Positions 23,456 through 33,100 of a stretch of 64,000 bases of DNA are shown here, piece by piece. Below the pieces are notes generated by a model. The model searched no databases, was not told the DNA's origin, and saw only the letters and a list, made by a program, of their open reading frames with translations. The first letter of the stretch is position 1. Every line of letters begins with the position of its first letter. The translations under genes and the position numbers were made by a program. The DNA lies in assembly GCA_945861405.1 (NCBI GenBank), contig CAMAUL010000004.1, positions 1-64,000 of the forward strand, written 5' to 3'. This stretch comes from Candidatus Methylobacter oryzae. GTDB lineage: Bacteria; Pseudomonadota; Gammaproteobacteria; Methylococcales; Methylomonadaceae.

Positions 23456-26400
23456 CTTTGGGATGCCTGATATCCATAAATTTGCTTTTCAAAAAACTGA
23501 TCCAGTTTTTCCCCAACACCGCTCAGTCCTTTAAATTCCACCTCAAAGAATACGCCTGTCTGGGGTATGCCTGTCACATCGACAATAACGGGGGCTTGCG
23601 GATTAGTCAGGTTTGAATTTATAGTTAAGCTATTGATCCAGCGTCGTCCAATAAAGCGAAAAGCCCAGCAACAATTTTCTTTTTCTACGCCCAAAAAACT
23701 CTCCTGAGTTGAATTATTCAATAATGAATACGTCCAGCGCCCAACCGCAGACCAATTGTTATAAACCGGCCAATGAACCGAAATGTCGCTTTGGATAACG
23801 TCATAAGGCCTCAGCCCCGAGGCGTCTGGATAAAGTGTGTTTTTTCTATACCGGTAGCCAACGTTAAGAATCTCGCTGGGTTTATTAACATCCGGTTGAT
23901 TAAAATAATGTAAACCCGCAGTGTGTCTGACAATATCGTTCAGGTAAGGATTCCATTGTGTCCCTGAGCTTACCGATACATGATCCGTCAATTCGGAGCT
24001 CAACTCAGCCACCAGATTTGAGAACCCGTCAGTATTAGGGAAGTAGCCCGGTAAGGTTTCCTGATAACCCGGTATGATAACCTTCCTATCCTGAAAATAA
24101 ACAATTTGGCCCACCCTAAGCTTTAGCTTTTCTCGCCCGGATTTAGCATCGGTCAGGCGTGTTGTTATGGCTGCCGTCAGCTGATTGGCATCACCTACCC
24201 TATCCACACCACTGAAGCGGTTTTCCAAAAACAGGCTGTCAAATGAAGGATCAAACGGCCCGGAATCAATTACGGGGAAATTGTCCTGAGCTACCTTAGG
24301 AACATACAAATAAAACAATCGTGGTTCAAGAGTATGTTGATAAGATCTATTAGCAAAACTCAGATCTTTTTCCAAATACAGACCGGTATCCGTAGAAAAA
24401 AGCGGCACGGCTTTTGACATGCTTGATGAAACTATTTGGCCTGTTGCAGGTAGTATTACCGAACCTCCTTTGGGGTTGCTTAATGAATATTGGGCAGCCT
24501 GCACAGAAAGCTTGGGCGTTAAAAATGTGCTGGCTGTTTGCAATGGAAAACTGACTGACGGTTTAACACTCGTTCGCTGTATATTCAGTATTGTAGGGTG
24601 TTGATAATGCACATATTCAGCATCCAACACCGTCGTCAATGGCATAAAATTGAAGGCATGGTTCAAATTCAAATTAATTTTCGGCAAAGTCGTATAAGGT
24701 AATCCAGAGCTTAATATTGCTTTATCAGTCGACTGGTATTTAGAAACGAGGCCGTTTAAATAAACTCCACTACGCGCATAAGTCAAGTTAGCTTGACTTA
24801 ACAGGTAACTGCTGTAAGTCGAGGTACTCAGTGCATTGCCCAAATCCGAAAAATATTCCTTATCCGACACATAGTTCAAATCCATATTTGAACTGATATG
24901 GGGGGTAAACCTGGTGGTATTCTTAATCGCCGCCAAATACCGGGTCTGATTAAGCAGGCTGTCATGGGGCACGTATTCCAGATTCGCTTCGCCATTTGTC
25001 ATCTCGGTCAAATAACGGAAATTACCTCCCAAAATGGCCCCCCTGTTTGAAAGATACCGAGGCCGTAAAGTGGCATCATAATTAGGGGCTATATTCCAGT
25101 AATACGGCGCTGACAAACTAAACCCACCCCGTTGCGTATTGCCGAATGACGGCGCAAGAAAACCGGAAAGCCGTCTGTCATCAATCGGAAAAGACATATA
25201 AGGCGAATAAAACACGGGATTACCCTTAAACTCCAGCCAAGCATTTTTAGCGGCTCCTTGACCGGTGATTTTATTCATCTTCAGCTCACTCGCATGCACA
25301 ACCCAGTCCTGATTGCCGGGACGGCAGCTGGTATAAGCAACCTCTTTATATCGAGACAAAGTGCTGCTCTCCCGGTAAATCGTTTTTGCCCGGCCTCTGA
25401 GCGGGGTAGCCGGTGAAATAAACAGGGCATCCCTTAATTTGGCTTGATCGGATGCCAAGTTAAGGGATGCCGACTCACTGTGCAACGCCAATTCCTCATC
25501 GCTGTAATAGACACTGCCCTGTAAATCCAATGTCTCCGAAACATTGTCATAACTGGCTTTTTTAGAGACCGAATGCTGATCCGCACGGGTCATTTCAACA
25601 TTACCGACATAACTGTAAATTTCATTATCGAAAATTTCAGCATAATCGGAATTAATGTCCAGCGGCGTCGTATCCCTCAAATCCTTTTCATGCACAAAAT
25701 CAGGCTTACTGCCTTTGGGCGCTGCGCAGTTTAGCCAGGGATCGTATTTCAGTTGCGATTTAAGATTGCTAAAGGTCTGTTCTTCAGTATGGTCAAACGC
25801 CGGGGTAAGCAAACTTATGCCGGGTTCATGCGTTTCAATAACCCGCGCCTGCCCCTTAGGGTCGGCACCGGCCAACTTACAATTCCAGTTTTTATCCGTC
25901 GCCTTGGCATCGCAAGTCCAACCGGGGCGATTGGTATCAGTTTGAAGCAGTTTTGTTGAATCGGAATCGACATGTGCCTGGGCAACTGGCTTAGATTCAA
26001 CCCCAGCTTCCTGGGTATCTTTCTTAGTGCTGACTGGGAGCTTGGGTGAACTGGGTTCTATTTCAGCATTTTCAACAGGGACAGGCTGGGCTATGACGCG
26101 CTCAGGTTTTGACACCGTCGGCTGAGCGGTTTCATCACTGACTGTCCCTGCCCCTTCGGGCGCTTTGCGTGCCAATCCGCTCCCGGCGGATTGGTCAGCA
26201 GCCTCGACCGGGACCGACGGCTGGTCTTTAACAGGGTTATCCTGGGCAGTACTGGTGGAGGGTTCAGCATGATCAGGAGCCTTTGTTGCACTGGCTTTAC
26301 CCGCAGATTTTTTCTCGCCTACGCAAACCCACTCCTTGCTATCCTTGTTTTGCACACAATTCCAGAGCGCCTCATTGGCAACACTGACGGGCGCATAAAT

Positions 26401-26469
26401 GGAAGGTAAAAAAAGCAGGAATAAACGGCGGCGCATAGGGGGTATAAGTTTAGTAGCGTAATGAATCAT
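23452..26469 (-). CDS. lptD: LPS-assembly protein LptD
   Basis: A large outer-membrane protein (1005 residues; E. coli 784) that inserts lipopolysaccharide into the outer leaflet with LptE. It has a signal peptide ending in SVANEA and an N-terminal linker (about residues 40-215) that is unusually long and rich in Pro, Ser, Glu and Lys. The OstA/LptA-like jellyroll (about 260-390) and the C-terminal 26-strand barrel follow. The adjacent cysteine pair in ENCCWAF corresponds to the conserved Cys-Cys that forms inter-domain disulphides. A palindrome with a TCCCG loop lies in the linker at 26172-26194. ATG 26436 is an alternative start; neither has a good ribosome binding site. It is divergent from amgK. 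Confidence 0.95.
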   Translation of the reverse strand: MIHYATKLIPPMRRRLFLLFLPSIYAPVSVANEALWNCVQNKDSKEWVCVGEKKSAGKASATKAPDHAEPSTSTAQDNPVKDQPSVPVEAADQSAGSGLARKAPEGAGTVSDETAQPTVSKPERVIAQPVPVENAEIEPSSPKLPVSTKKDTQEAGVESKPVAQAHVDSDSTKLLQTDTNRPGWTCDAKATDKNWNCKLAGADPKGQARVIETHEPGISLLTPAFDHTEEQTFSNLKSQLKYDPWLNCAAPKGSKPDFVHEKDLRDTTPLDINSDYAEIFDNEIYSYVGNVEMTRADQHSVSKKASYDNVSETLDLQGSVYYSDEELALHSESASLNLASDQAKLRDALFISPATPLRGRAKTIYRESSTLSRYKEVAYTSCRPGNQDWVVHASELKMNKITGQGAAKNAWLEFKGNPVFYSPYMSFPIDDRRLSGFLAPSFGNTQRGGFSLSAPYYWNIAPNYDATLRPRYLSNRGAILGGNFRYLTEMTNGEANLEYVPHDSLLNQTRYLAAIKNTTRFTPHISSNMDLNYVSDKEYFSDLGNALSTSTYSSYLLSQANLTYARSGVYLNGLVSKYQSTDKAILSSGLPYTTLPKINLNLNHAFNFMPLTTVLDAEYVHYQHPTILNIQRTSVKPSVSFPLQTASTFLTPKLSVQAAQYSLSNPKGGSVILPATGQIVSSSMSKAVPLFSTDTGLYLEKDLSFANRSYQHTLEPRLFYLYVPKVAQDNFPVIDSGPFDPSFDSLFLENRFSGVDRVGDANQLTAAITTRLTDAKSGREKLKLRVGQIVYFQDRKVIIPGYQETLPGYFPNTDGFSNLVAELSSELTDHVSVSSGTQWNPYLNDIVRHTAGLHYFNQPDVNKPSEILNVGYRYRKNTLYPDASGLRPYDVIQSDISVHWPVYNNWSAVGRWTYSLLNNSTQESFLGVEKENCCWAFRFIGRRWINSLTINSNLTNPQAPVIVDVTGIPQTGVFFEVEFKGLSGVGEKLDQFFEKQIYGYQASQR
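26172..26194. repeat. TCCCG-loop palindrome inside the lptD linker
   Basis: CCAATCCGC-TCCCG-GCGGATTGG is a perfect 9-bp stem with the same loop as the 47-bp repeat family. It encodes part of the disordered N-terminal linker of LptD (about residues 92-99). The flanks do not match the 47-bp family, so it is either a relative sharing only the hairpin or a chance similarity. Confidence 0.55.
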
Positions 26470-26540
26470 AAATCGAATAGAATGCCGGACGCTTATTTTA
26501 CCTCACTACCACAGCATTATACTAATCTATCCTAAACATC

Positions 26541-27545
26541 ATGATGGCTGAAGATTTAAGAACAATATCGATATTGGACTGGCTTGAGAATGATCTATTG
26601 CTCACCGTCACCCATTGCGAACCGGCTTCCAGCGATGCCAGTTTCCGGCGTTACTTTAGGGTGACGACTCCCGGCGGACAATTCATTGTCATGGACGCCC
26701 CGCCAAGCAAAGAAAACACCGAACCCTTCATCAGAATTGCTAAGCTGCTGACCCAATCCCAAGTCAACGTCCCGACCATTTTCCATCAAAACCTCACTGA
26801 CGGATTTTTACTGCTGGAGGATTTTGGTAGCCAGTGTTTTCTGGATCGGCTTAATGCGAACACCGCTACCGACTTATATCAAACTGCTTTCGACAGTTTA
26901 TTCAAACTGCAAACCCAAACACCTGTACAAAACTCCGGGTTGCCTAGCTATGACGAGCCGCTCCTGCACAGGGAACTGGCTATTTTTGACGAATGGTTTT
27001 TAGGCCGGTTACTGGACATTCAAATTCCCGCAACTGTTTGGGAGACAGTCCGCTCCATTCTCACGGCATCGGCCCTGGAACAGCCTCGCACCTGCGTACA
27101 CCGGGATTATCATTCCCGTAACCTGATGGTTTTAGACAGCGATTCACCGGGAGTCATCGATTTCCAGGATGCCGTCATCGGCCCGATTACCTACGATCTG
27201 GTGTCGTTGTTGCGCGATTGCTATATCGCCTGGCCTGAACACCAGGTTGAGCAATGGCGATTGAACTATTTTGAGCGTCTCCAGCAGGCAGCCCTCATTA
27301 ATTGCAGCCCGATCCAATTTAAACGCTGGTTTGACCTGATGGGACTACAGCGTCACCTCAAAGCTATCGGTATTTTTTCCCGCCTGCACTTGAGAGACGG
27401 CAAGTCCAGCTATCTTGACGACATACCTCGCACTCTGAATTATGTCACCACTGTTTGCGCCGTTTACCCTGAGCTTGCCGAGTTCAATGATTTCCTGCAC
27501 TCCCATGTGCTGCCCGCGCGCAACAGCATCTCCAGTACCGCATGA
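26541..27545 (+). CDS. amgK: N-acetylmuramate/N-acetylglucosamine kinase AmgK
   Basis: A 334-residue kinase of the aminoglycoside phosphotransferase fold that phosphorylates the anomeric hydroxyl of MurNAc in cell-wall recycling. The Brenner motif CVHRDYHSRNLM supplies the catalytic Asp and Asn, and VIDFQDAVIGPITYDLVSLL the metal-binding Asp. Identification rests on these motifs and on the partner: the stop overlaps the start of murU by 4 bp (ATGA), and the pair is divergent from lptD exactly as in Pseudomonas. The AmgK-MurU route makes UDP-MurNAc without passing MurA/MurB and is linked to intrinsic fosfomycin tolerance. ATG at 26544 is an alternative start. Confidence 0.93.
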   Translation: MMAEDLRTISILDWLENDLLLTVTHCEPASSDASFRRYFRVTTPGGQFIVMDAPPSKENTEPFIRIAKLLTQSQVNVPTIFHQNLTDGFLLLEDFGSQCFLDRLNANTATDLYQTAFDSLFKLQTQTPVQNSGLPSYDEPLLHRELAIFDEWFLGRLLDIQIPATVWETVRSILTASALEQPRTCVHRDYHSRNLMVLDSDSPGVIDFQDAVIGPITYDLVSLLRDCYIAWPEHQVEQWRLNYFERLQQAALINCSPIQFKRWFDLMGLQRHLKAIGIFSRLHLRDGKSSYLDDIPRTLNYVTTVCAVYPELAEFNDFLHSHVLPARNSISSTA

Positions 27546-28222
27546 AAGCCATGATTTTAGCCGCAGGGCGCGGCGAAAGAATGCGCCCATTAACCGACCA
27601 CACACCCAAGCCCTTGCTTTTAGCCGCCGACAAACCGCTGATCGAACATACTATTAAACAACTGGTCGCAGCCGGATTTAATGATATAGTCATCAATCAT
27701 GCCCACCTGGGATCACAAATAGAAGCCCGGCTGGGTAACGGCCATCAGTTAGGCGCAAACATAAGCTATTCACCCGAAGGCGACCAAGCATTGGAAACGG
27801 CGGGCGGTATTATTAACGCCTTGCATTTATTAGGTGATGAACCATTTTTAGTGGTCAATGGCGATATAGCCACAGACTTTCCTTTTGCCGAACTGAAAAA
27901 CCTGACGGTTGATTTGGCTCATCTGGTTCTGGTCGATAATCCTGCACATAACACAGGCGGCGACTTTGGCTTGAATAATACCGGATTGGTCGTTTCAAAC
28001 AGCACCGAACAACTCACCTTCAGCGGTATCGGACTGTATCGCCCTGAACTGTTCAATAACATACCCGCAGGCCCCAGCAAACTGGCGCCTTTGTTACGAC
28101 TAGCCATAGCAAGCGGCCGGGTTTCAGGGCAAAAAATGAACGGCTTCTGGATGGACATAGGCACTCCGGAACGTCTGCAAGAGCTGGATTTTTATTACAC
28201 ACAACAAAAGGAAAGATCATGA
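27542..28222 (+). CDS. murU: N-acetylmuramate alpha-1-phosphate uridylyltransferase MurU
   Basis: A 226-residue nucleotidyltransferase that converts MurNAc-1-phosphate and UTP to UDP-MurNAc. The NTP-binding signature [23 protein letters not shown] begins at residue 3, and the metal-binding aspartate lies in [10 protein letters not shown]. The length fits MurU rather than the longer glucose-1-phosphate thymidylyltransferases. It is coupled to amgK upstream (4 bp overlap) and to the dodecin gene downstream (4 bp overlap), giving a tight three-gene unit. Confidence 0.94.
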   Translation: MKAMILAAGRGERMRPLTDHTPKPLLLAADKPLIEHTIKQLVAAGFNDIVINHAHLGSQIEARLGNGHQLGANISYSPEGDQALETAGGIINALHLLGDEPFLVVNGDIATDFPFAELKNLTVDLAHLVLVDNPAHNTGGDFGLNNTGLVVSNSTEQLTFSGIGLYRPELFNNIPAGPSKLAPLLRLAIASGRVSGQKMNGFWMDIGTPERLQELDFYYTQQKERS

Positions 28223-28428
28223 CTGAGCATGTTTACAAAAAAATAGAACTAACCGGTTCATCAACCGTCGGCATTCAGGAAGCAATCGAAAATGCCGTCA
28301 GTAAGGCATCAAAAACTATCCATGACATGCGCTGGTTTGAAGTTGTCGAAACTCGTGGCCACATCGAAAACGGTAAAATATCACATTGGCAGGTCACCGT
28401 TAAAATCGGCTTTGCGCTGACGGAATAA
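28219..28428 (+). CDS. Dodecin-family flavin-binding protein
   Basis: A 69-residue dodecin, which forms a hollow dodecamer and stores or buffers flavins. [29 protein letters not shown] and [29 protein letters not shown] cover the whole family pattern, including the Trp whose indole stacks on the isoalloxazine ring. The start overlaps the murU stop by 4 bp, so it is cotranscribed with the cell-wall recycling genes. I know of no functional link between the two. Confidence 0.95.
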   Translation: MTEHVYKKIELTGSSTVGIQEAIENAVSKASKTIHDMRWFEVVETRGHIENGKISHWQVTVKIGFALTE

Positions 28429-28449
28429 CAAACCAGGCGCAATCAACCA

Positions 28450-29142
28450 GTGAATAAGCAGCCGGACAAAAGCGCCCATACCGTATGGCACCGCGCCACC
28501 GTTACCCGGCAACGCCGCGAACAAAAAAATGTGCATAAATCGGCAGTCCTCTGGTTTACCGGCCTCTCCGGCTCAGGTAAATCAACATTGGCCCATGCTG
28601 TAGAAGAACAATTGTATCAAAGCGGCTTAAATACTTTTGTTTTGGACGGTGACAATGTGCGCCATGGTTTGTGCGGCGACCTGGGATTTAGCGATAAAGA
28701 CCGTAAAGAAAACATCCGCCGCATCAGTGAAACGGCCAAACTGCTGCTTGAAGCCGGCGTAATAACACTCACTGCGTTTATCTCGCCGTTTAAAGCAGAA
28801 CGCGCTACGGCAAGAAGCCTGATGCCGTATGGCGATTTTATTGAAATTCACTGTTTTTGCCCTTTAACAATTTGTGAACAACGGGATGTCAAAGGACTGT
28901 ATAAAAAAGCGCGGCTAGGCGAAATCTTAGATTTTACCGGCATATCCTCGCCTTACGAAGAGCCGGAAAACCCGGATTTAAAAATTGATACCCATGAACT
29001 TACGCTCGAACAGAGCGTGCATCGGGTCATATCGTTATTACGCGATCGAAACATCTTGCCTGACTCGGCAATAGCTTCTGCATCGCCTAAAGCGCTTACT
29101 TTTGGCGCTCTACCTCCTGCATCCATGCAGTCGCCTGAATAA
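28450..29142 (+). CDS. cysC: Adenylyl-sulfate (APS) kinase
   Basis: A 230-residue APS kinase making PAPS from adenylyl sulfate in sulfate assimilation. The P-loop is [21 protein letters not shown] binds APS; and [12 protein letters not shown] and [12 protein letters not shown] are family motifs. It is a free-standing CysC, not fused to CysN. The start is GTG at 28450; no ATG gives the family N-terminus. The last roughly 12 residues are encoded by the 27-bp interspersed repeat at 29107-29133 and extend past the usual C-terminus. The DHH phosphoesterase gene follows after 3 bp. Confidence 0.94.
   Translation: MNKQPDKSAHTVWHRATVTRQRREQKNVHKSAVLWFTGLSGSGKSTLAHAVEEQLYQSGLNTFVLDGDNVRHGLCGDLGFSDKDRKENIRRISETAKLLLEAGVITLTAFISPFKAERATARSLMPYGDFIEIHCFCPLTICEQRDVKGLYKKARLGEILDFTGISSPYEEPENPDLKIDTHELTLEQSVHRVISLLRDRNILPDSAIASASPKALTFGALPPASMQSPE
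29107..29133. repeat. 27-bp interspersed repeat with CTGCAT/ATGCAG palindrome, copy 2
   Basis: Identical over 27 bp to the copy at 16086-16112. It encodes the last residues of CysC (ALPPASMQS) just before its stop codon. Confidence 0.8.
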
Positions 29143-29145
29143 GCC

Positions 29146-30102
29146 ATGTATTTTGATATCTTCAATGGCGATGCCGACGGTATTTGCGCACTGATTCAAC
29201 TGCGCCTGGATCAACCGCTGGCAGCGCAGCTCATTACCGGCATTAAACGCGACATACACTTACTGGATAAATTTACTGTCACCTCAGGCGACCACATCAC
29301 GGTGTTGGATATTTCCCTGCAACAAAACTGCGCGCGGGTTAATGAGTTTTTAAGCCAAGGCGCTCATGTTTTTTATATAGATCACCACCAGTCCGGCGAT
29401 ATTCCAAAACATCCCCATCTAAAAACGCTGATTAATACCGACAGCGCCATCTGCACCAGCTTACTCGTCAACCAGTACCTGAACGGGAAATATCCGTTAT
29501 GGGCAATAACGGCAGCCTTTGGCGACAACTTAAACCATAGCGCTGAACAGCTGGCCGCCACCCTGAACCTGAACCAAACAGACCTTGAAACCTTGAAAGA
29601 TCTGGGCATCTACATTAACTATAACGGTTACGGCAGCTGCATTGAAGATCTGCATTTCGCCCCGGATAAACTGTATCGGGAAATGGCAGGATTCCAATCC
29701 CCTTTTGACTTTATCAGCGACAACCGTGACATCTTTACGCAACTGCAACAGGGCTATCAACAAGACATGGCGAACGCCCTGAGCATTAACCCTGAATATC
29801 AAAGCGACGCTGTCGCCGTATTCATCCTGCCCGACACCATCTGGGCAAGACGCGTTAACGGCGCATTTGGAAATTTTCTTGCCAATCTTAACCCGAACAG
29901 AGCCCATGCCGTGATCACCCATAACAACGACAATGATTTTCAGGTTAGCGTCAGGGCGCCGCTAGCCAATAAAACAGGCGCTGACGAACTGTGTTCCGCC
30001 TTTCCAACCGGCGGCGGACGCAAAGCCGCGGCAGGCATCAATCATTTGCCCGGCGATAAGCTTAATATTTTCATTGAAAAGTTTGAGGCTTTTTATTCGT
30101 GA
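29146..30102 (+). CDS. DHH/DHHA1 phosphoesterase
   Basis: A 318-residue member of the DHH superfamily. The N-terminal metal centre shows FNGDADGIC, LDIS and IDHHQSGD; the C-terminal DHHA1 domain shows the substrate-binding glycine motif PTGGGRKAAAG. The family includes NrnA-type oligoribonucleases and pAp phosphatases, c-di-AMP phosphodiesterases and exopolyphosphatases. It follows cysC by 3 bp and could hydrolyse the pAp left after PAPS use; that is inference from context. No RecJ-like or CBS domains are present. It ends 89 bp before the large unknown gene. Confidence 0.88.
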   Translation: MYFDIFNGDADGICALIQLRLDQPLAAQLITGIKRDIHLLDKFTVTSGDHITVLDISLQQNCARVNEFLSQGAHVFYIDHHQSGDIPKHPHLKTLINTDSAICTSLLVNQYLNGKYPLWAITAAFGDNLNHSAEQLAATLNLNQTDLETLKDLGIYINYNGYGSCIEDLHFAPDKLYREMAGFQSPFDFISDNRDIFTQLQQGYQQDMANALSINPEYQSDAVAVFILPDTIWARRVNGAFGNFLANLNPNRAHAVITHNNDNDFQVSVRAPLANKTGADELCSAFPTGGGRKAAAGINHLPGDKLNIFIEKFEAFYS

Positions 30103-30191
30103 GTAGCTGGTACAATGTAAGTAAATGTCTTACGTCTTAATTAAATACAATATTAATAAACCGCCAACCAAGACCGCCGGAACCAACACGC

Positions 30192-33100
30192 ATGAATTCA
30201 CTGAGCAATCCATCCCGCCCTACCGCATCCAACCCAAAGCGCCTGGAAGAATTACAACACATCAACCTGCAACTTGCAGCGCTGGGCCAACCCACTTGTG
30301 AAGTGGAAAATGACCCTCAATACCTCAAGATTGCCGGAGGTTTGTTAAAAAACTATTCCCAGCAACGCCGCCTGCTGGCGCTGACCCAATACCGTTGTCC
30401 TGCTGACCAACGCATTCAGGATTTTCTTAACCGTTACTTGACTGAAAACGGCATAGACGGGGCTGTCAGTTTGCCTGGCGAAACTTTTATACTGGAGCAA
30501 AAAGGACTGGCAAGGGAGCTGTCCCTGCCCTTTCAACACAACGAATTTCATTCGGCTTATGTCGATTCCTACCGGATTCAACAAGGCGTGTTGCATAATC
30601 CGAAAAATGACCGGCGCACCACCAAAGGCGTATTCCATATTGCCGCTGGCGGTCTTCCGGTTCCGGCCGATAAAAACGAGGTGCCGGTACAGGCATACGC
30701 GGCGCTGCTCCGAGCAGCCCTGGCGCCTCCCGACGACCTTTTGTCCCTGCCCTTTACCAGCGCCCAGCCAAACACCGCAAAACTCTGGGTATCATCATTG
30801 ATGAGACCTATCGTGTGCCCGGAAGTTTCCGCCACCATGCCGGTCAAAACCATGGAAGTGCGGTTTTTTGCGCCCGGCGGACTGGTCGCCAACCTGGATT
30901 TTGTTGAATCCATTTTCGGCAACGCGGGCGACCCGTTCCTGCCAGAGAACGATGCCGCATTGGATATTGACCACTGGACCGGACATACCGGGTGCATTAT
31001 TCTCGCTTCGCATCTGGTTCATTGCCGGAAAAAGGATCTGGGACTGCCGCATTTTGACGACGCCACCGAGCGTCAGCGCAAAGACGGCATGTGCTGGCAA
31101 AATGCGGACGAACTGTACAATAACGGCCAGCCCTTCAAACTGGTGTGCCGCAATATGCAAGGCGTGATTGTCACGATCATTGCCGATAACTATTTCGGCT
31201 ACAGCAAAAAAGAAATCAAGTCCCATATCAGCTATTCGGCCAATCTGTACGGCGGCGCTGAGGAAGAGCATTCAGGCGGCGCGCTGGCCTTCCCGAGAGT
31301 CATTCTGGGTGAAATATTTTTGCCGCATACCTCCTATATCAGCGAACATTATTCTTTCGATAAAGTCTGCAAGCAGCTGGCCTCTGTCTTAGAGCCAAAA
31401 GAGCAAGGCTATGCGGTTGACAAGAATTATCCCGACATCATTTATATACCGAGTTCGGCCAAGTTCAACATTCAGCAGCAACAAATCAGCTGGACGCATA
31501 ACAGGCAACAGACAACACTTAAATTACTGTTCAAGCACACCTATGTGTATCCCAACGGCTTTAAAATCCATATGGAACGCCACCCCCACGCGCCCAGCTG
31601 GCGCTTGATCGGCACCCACCAGGAAGGCACTTTCTGCCACAAGCCGAGCACGGTGTCCGGTGGCGGCAAATCCGAAATTTCCAAATCGATTGCCGGAGCT
31701 ATCATTTCCGGCCCTGTCTTTGTCGATGATTTCGACAAGGACATGGATATAGTCACCCAAATATTTGAGCACGATTATTCCACCCGGTTTCGCGATCCGG
31801 CCCTGCATGGCCTCGACCATCGTCCTCTGCTCAGCAATGAACGCACCTTGGGCTCGGTCATCAAACTGCTGACACCGTCTGCAACCCAGTATTCTGATAC
31901 CCACAATCAATGGCTGGAAAAAATTCCCCAGCATATCCTGGCCGTGGTGCTGATGATCAAACGCTTTTACAAGGAAGAATGGGGGGCAGACTGGAGGAAG
32001 AATTTCTCTGTCGATATGGTCAACAGCCACCCCGGTAACGAACTGAAATTCCAGGGCCGCAAACTGATCGCCAGCTACCTGCGTGTGGGTTTCGACGAAA
32101 AAGGCGCGTGGCGGGTTTTCAAACTGCGCCAGGACTTTATCGCCTCGGCCAAAATCCAGCTGGAAGACGACATTTCCGCGTCCACCGTCGTACCGGTGCA
32201 TTATCTGACCGGGCTTAATCCAGACTATAAAAACCCCAGCGTTAAACTGGTCGATAACTGCGAGCAAAGTTTCTTTCAACGCCCTGACGATGCAGTACAC
32301 CGGGGCACCGATTTACAAACCGAGCTGGATTTTTCGCGTACCGACAATTTCATCTCCAATTTCCAGCCGCTGACTGCCGAAGATGCCCGCGAATTTTTAG
32401 AAGACGTCATTCACTTCGACGAATTCAGCGAACCGATGCGAAACGTTATCCGGCAGGCCGTCAACTGCAAGGATGGCGAGTATTTCGTGTCCTCGGCGCA
32501 CCCGCGTCTGGTTGACGGAAAGCCCAGCCTCAATGTCAGATACCTGCAACTACGCCCGGATATTGCCGACCCCAAAATGCGCTATATTGCGGAAATGTCC
32601 ACCCGCTTAGCGCGGGGGCTTAATGCCGATCAAACCGTTTATTTCCCGGTTAACGAAGTATTGACCGGACGACGCAACAACCCCGCCGAACTTGAGGCAG
32701 GCATCCGCCCACTGGCTATCTATAACCCGATCCATTACCAGGAACTGCCTGAGCTGTTTATGGATTTTATTTGCAGTCTGACCGGAAAATCGCCTTCCAC
32801 CACCGGCGCAGGTTCCGAAGGCGCGCTGACTAAAGGCCCGTTCAATGCCGTATCGGCCACCGCCGACCTGAATACCGCACTGGTTTCATTCATCCTGTGC
32901 GGCTACGACGGCTATTCCACGGCGGCAGGCTACATAGGCTCCCAGCGCCGCATTGATCATGACATCAGTCTGCTGATCCCGGAAATCTGGTCGCGCTTGC
33001 CGGTAGCCGAACGCGACCCGCAGTATTTGATTGAAAAGGGGCAATTAGAAAAACTGGAAGATTTCGAATACCAAGGCCGCACCGTATTCCAAAGCCGCCT

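Noticed and set aside
31640..31700. Walker A P-loop in the 1152-residue protein
   Set aside because: SGGGKS lacks the Gly/Ala at the required first position, so only a PEPCK-like resemblance is claimed, not a standard P-loop.
31524..32300. 258-residue minus-strand frame inside the 1152-residue protein gene
   Set aside because: Antisense to an intact frame with consistent codon use, and no start context or family signal.
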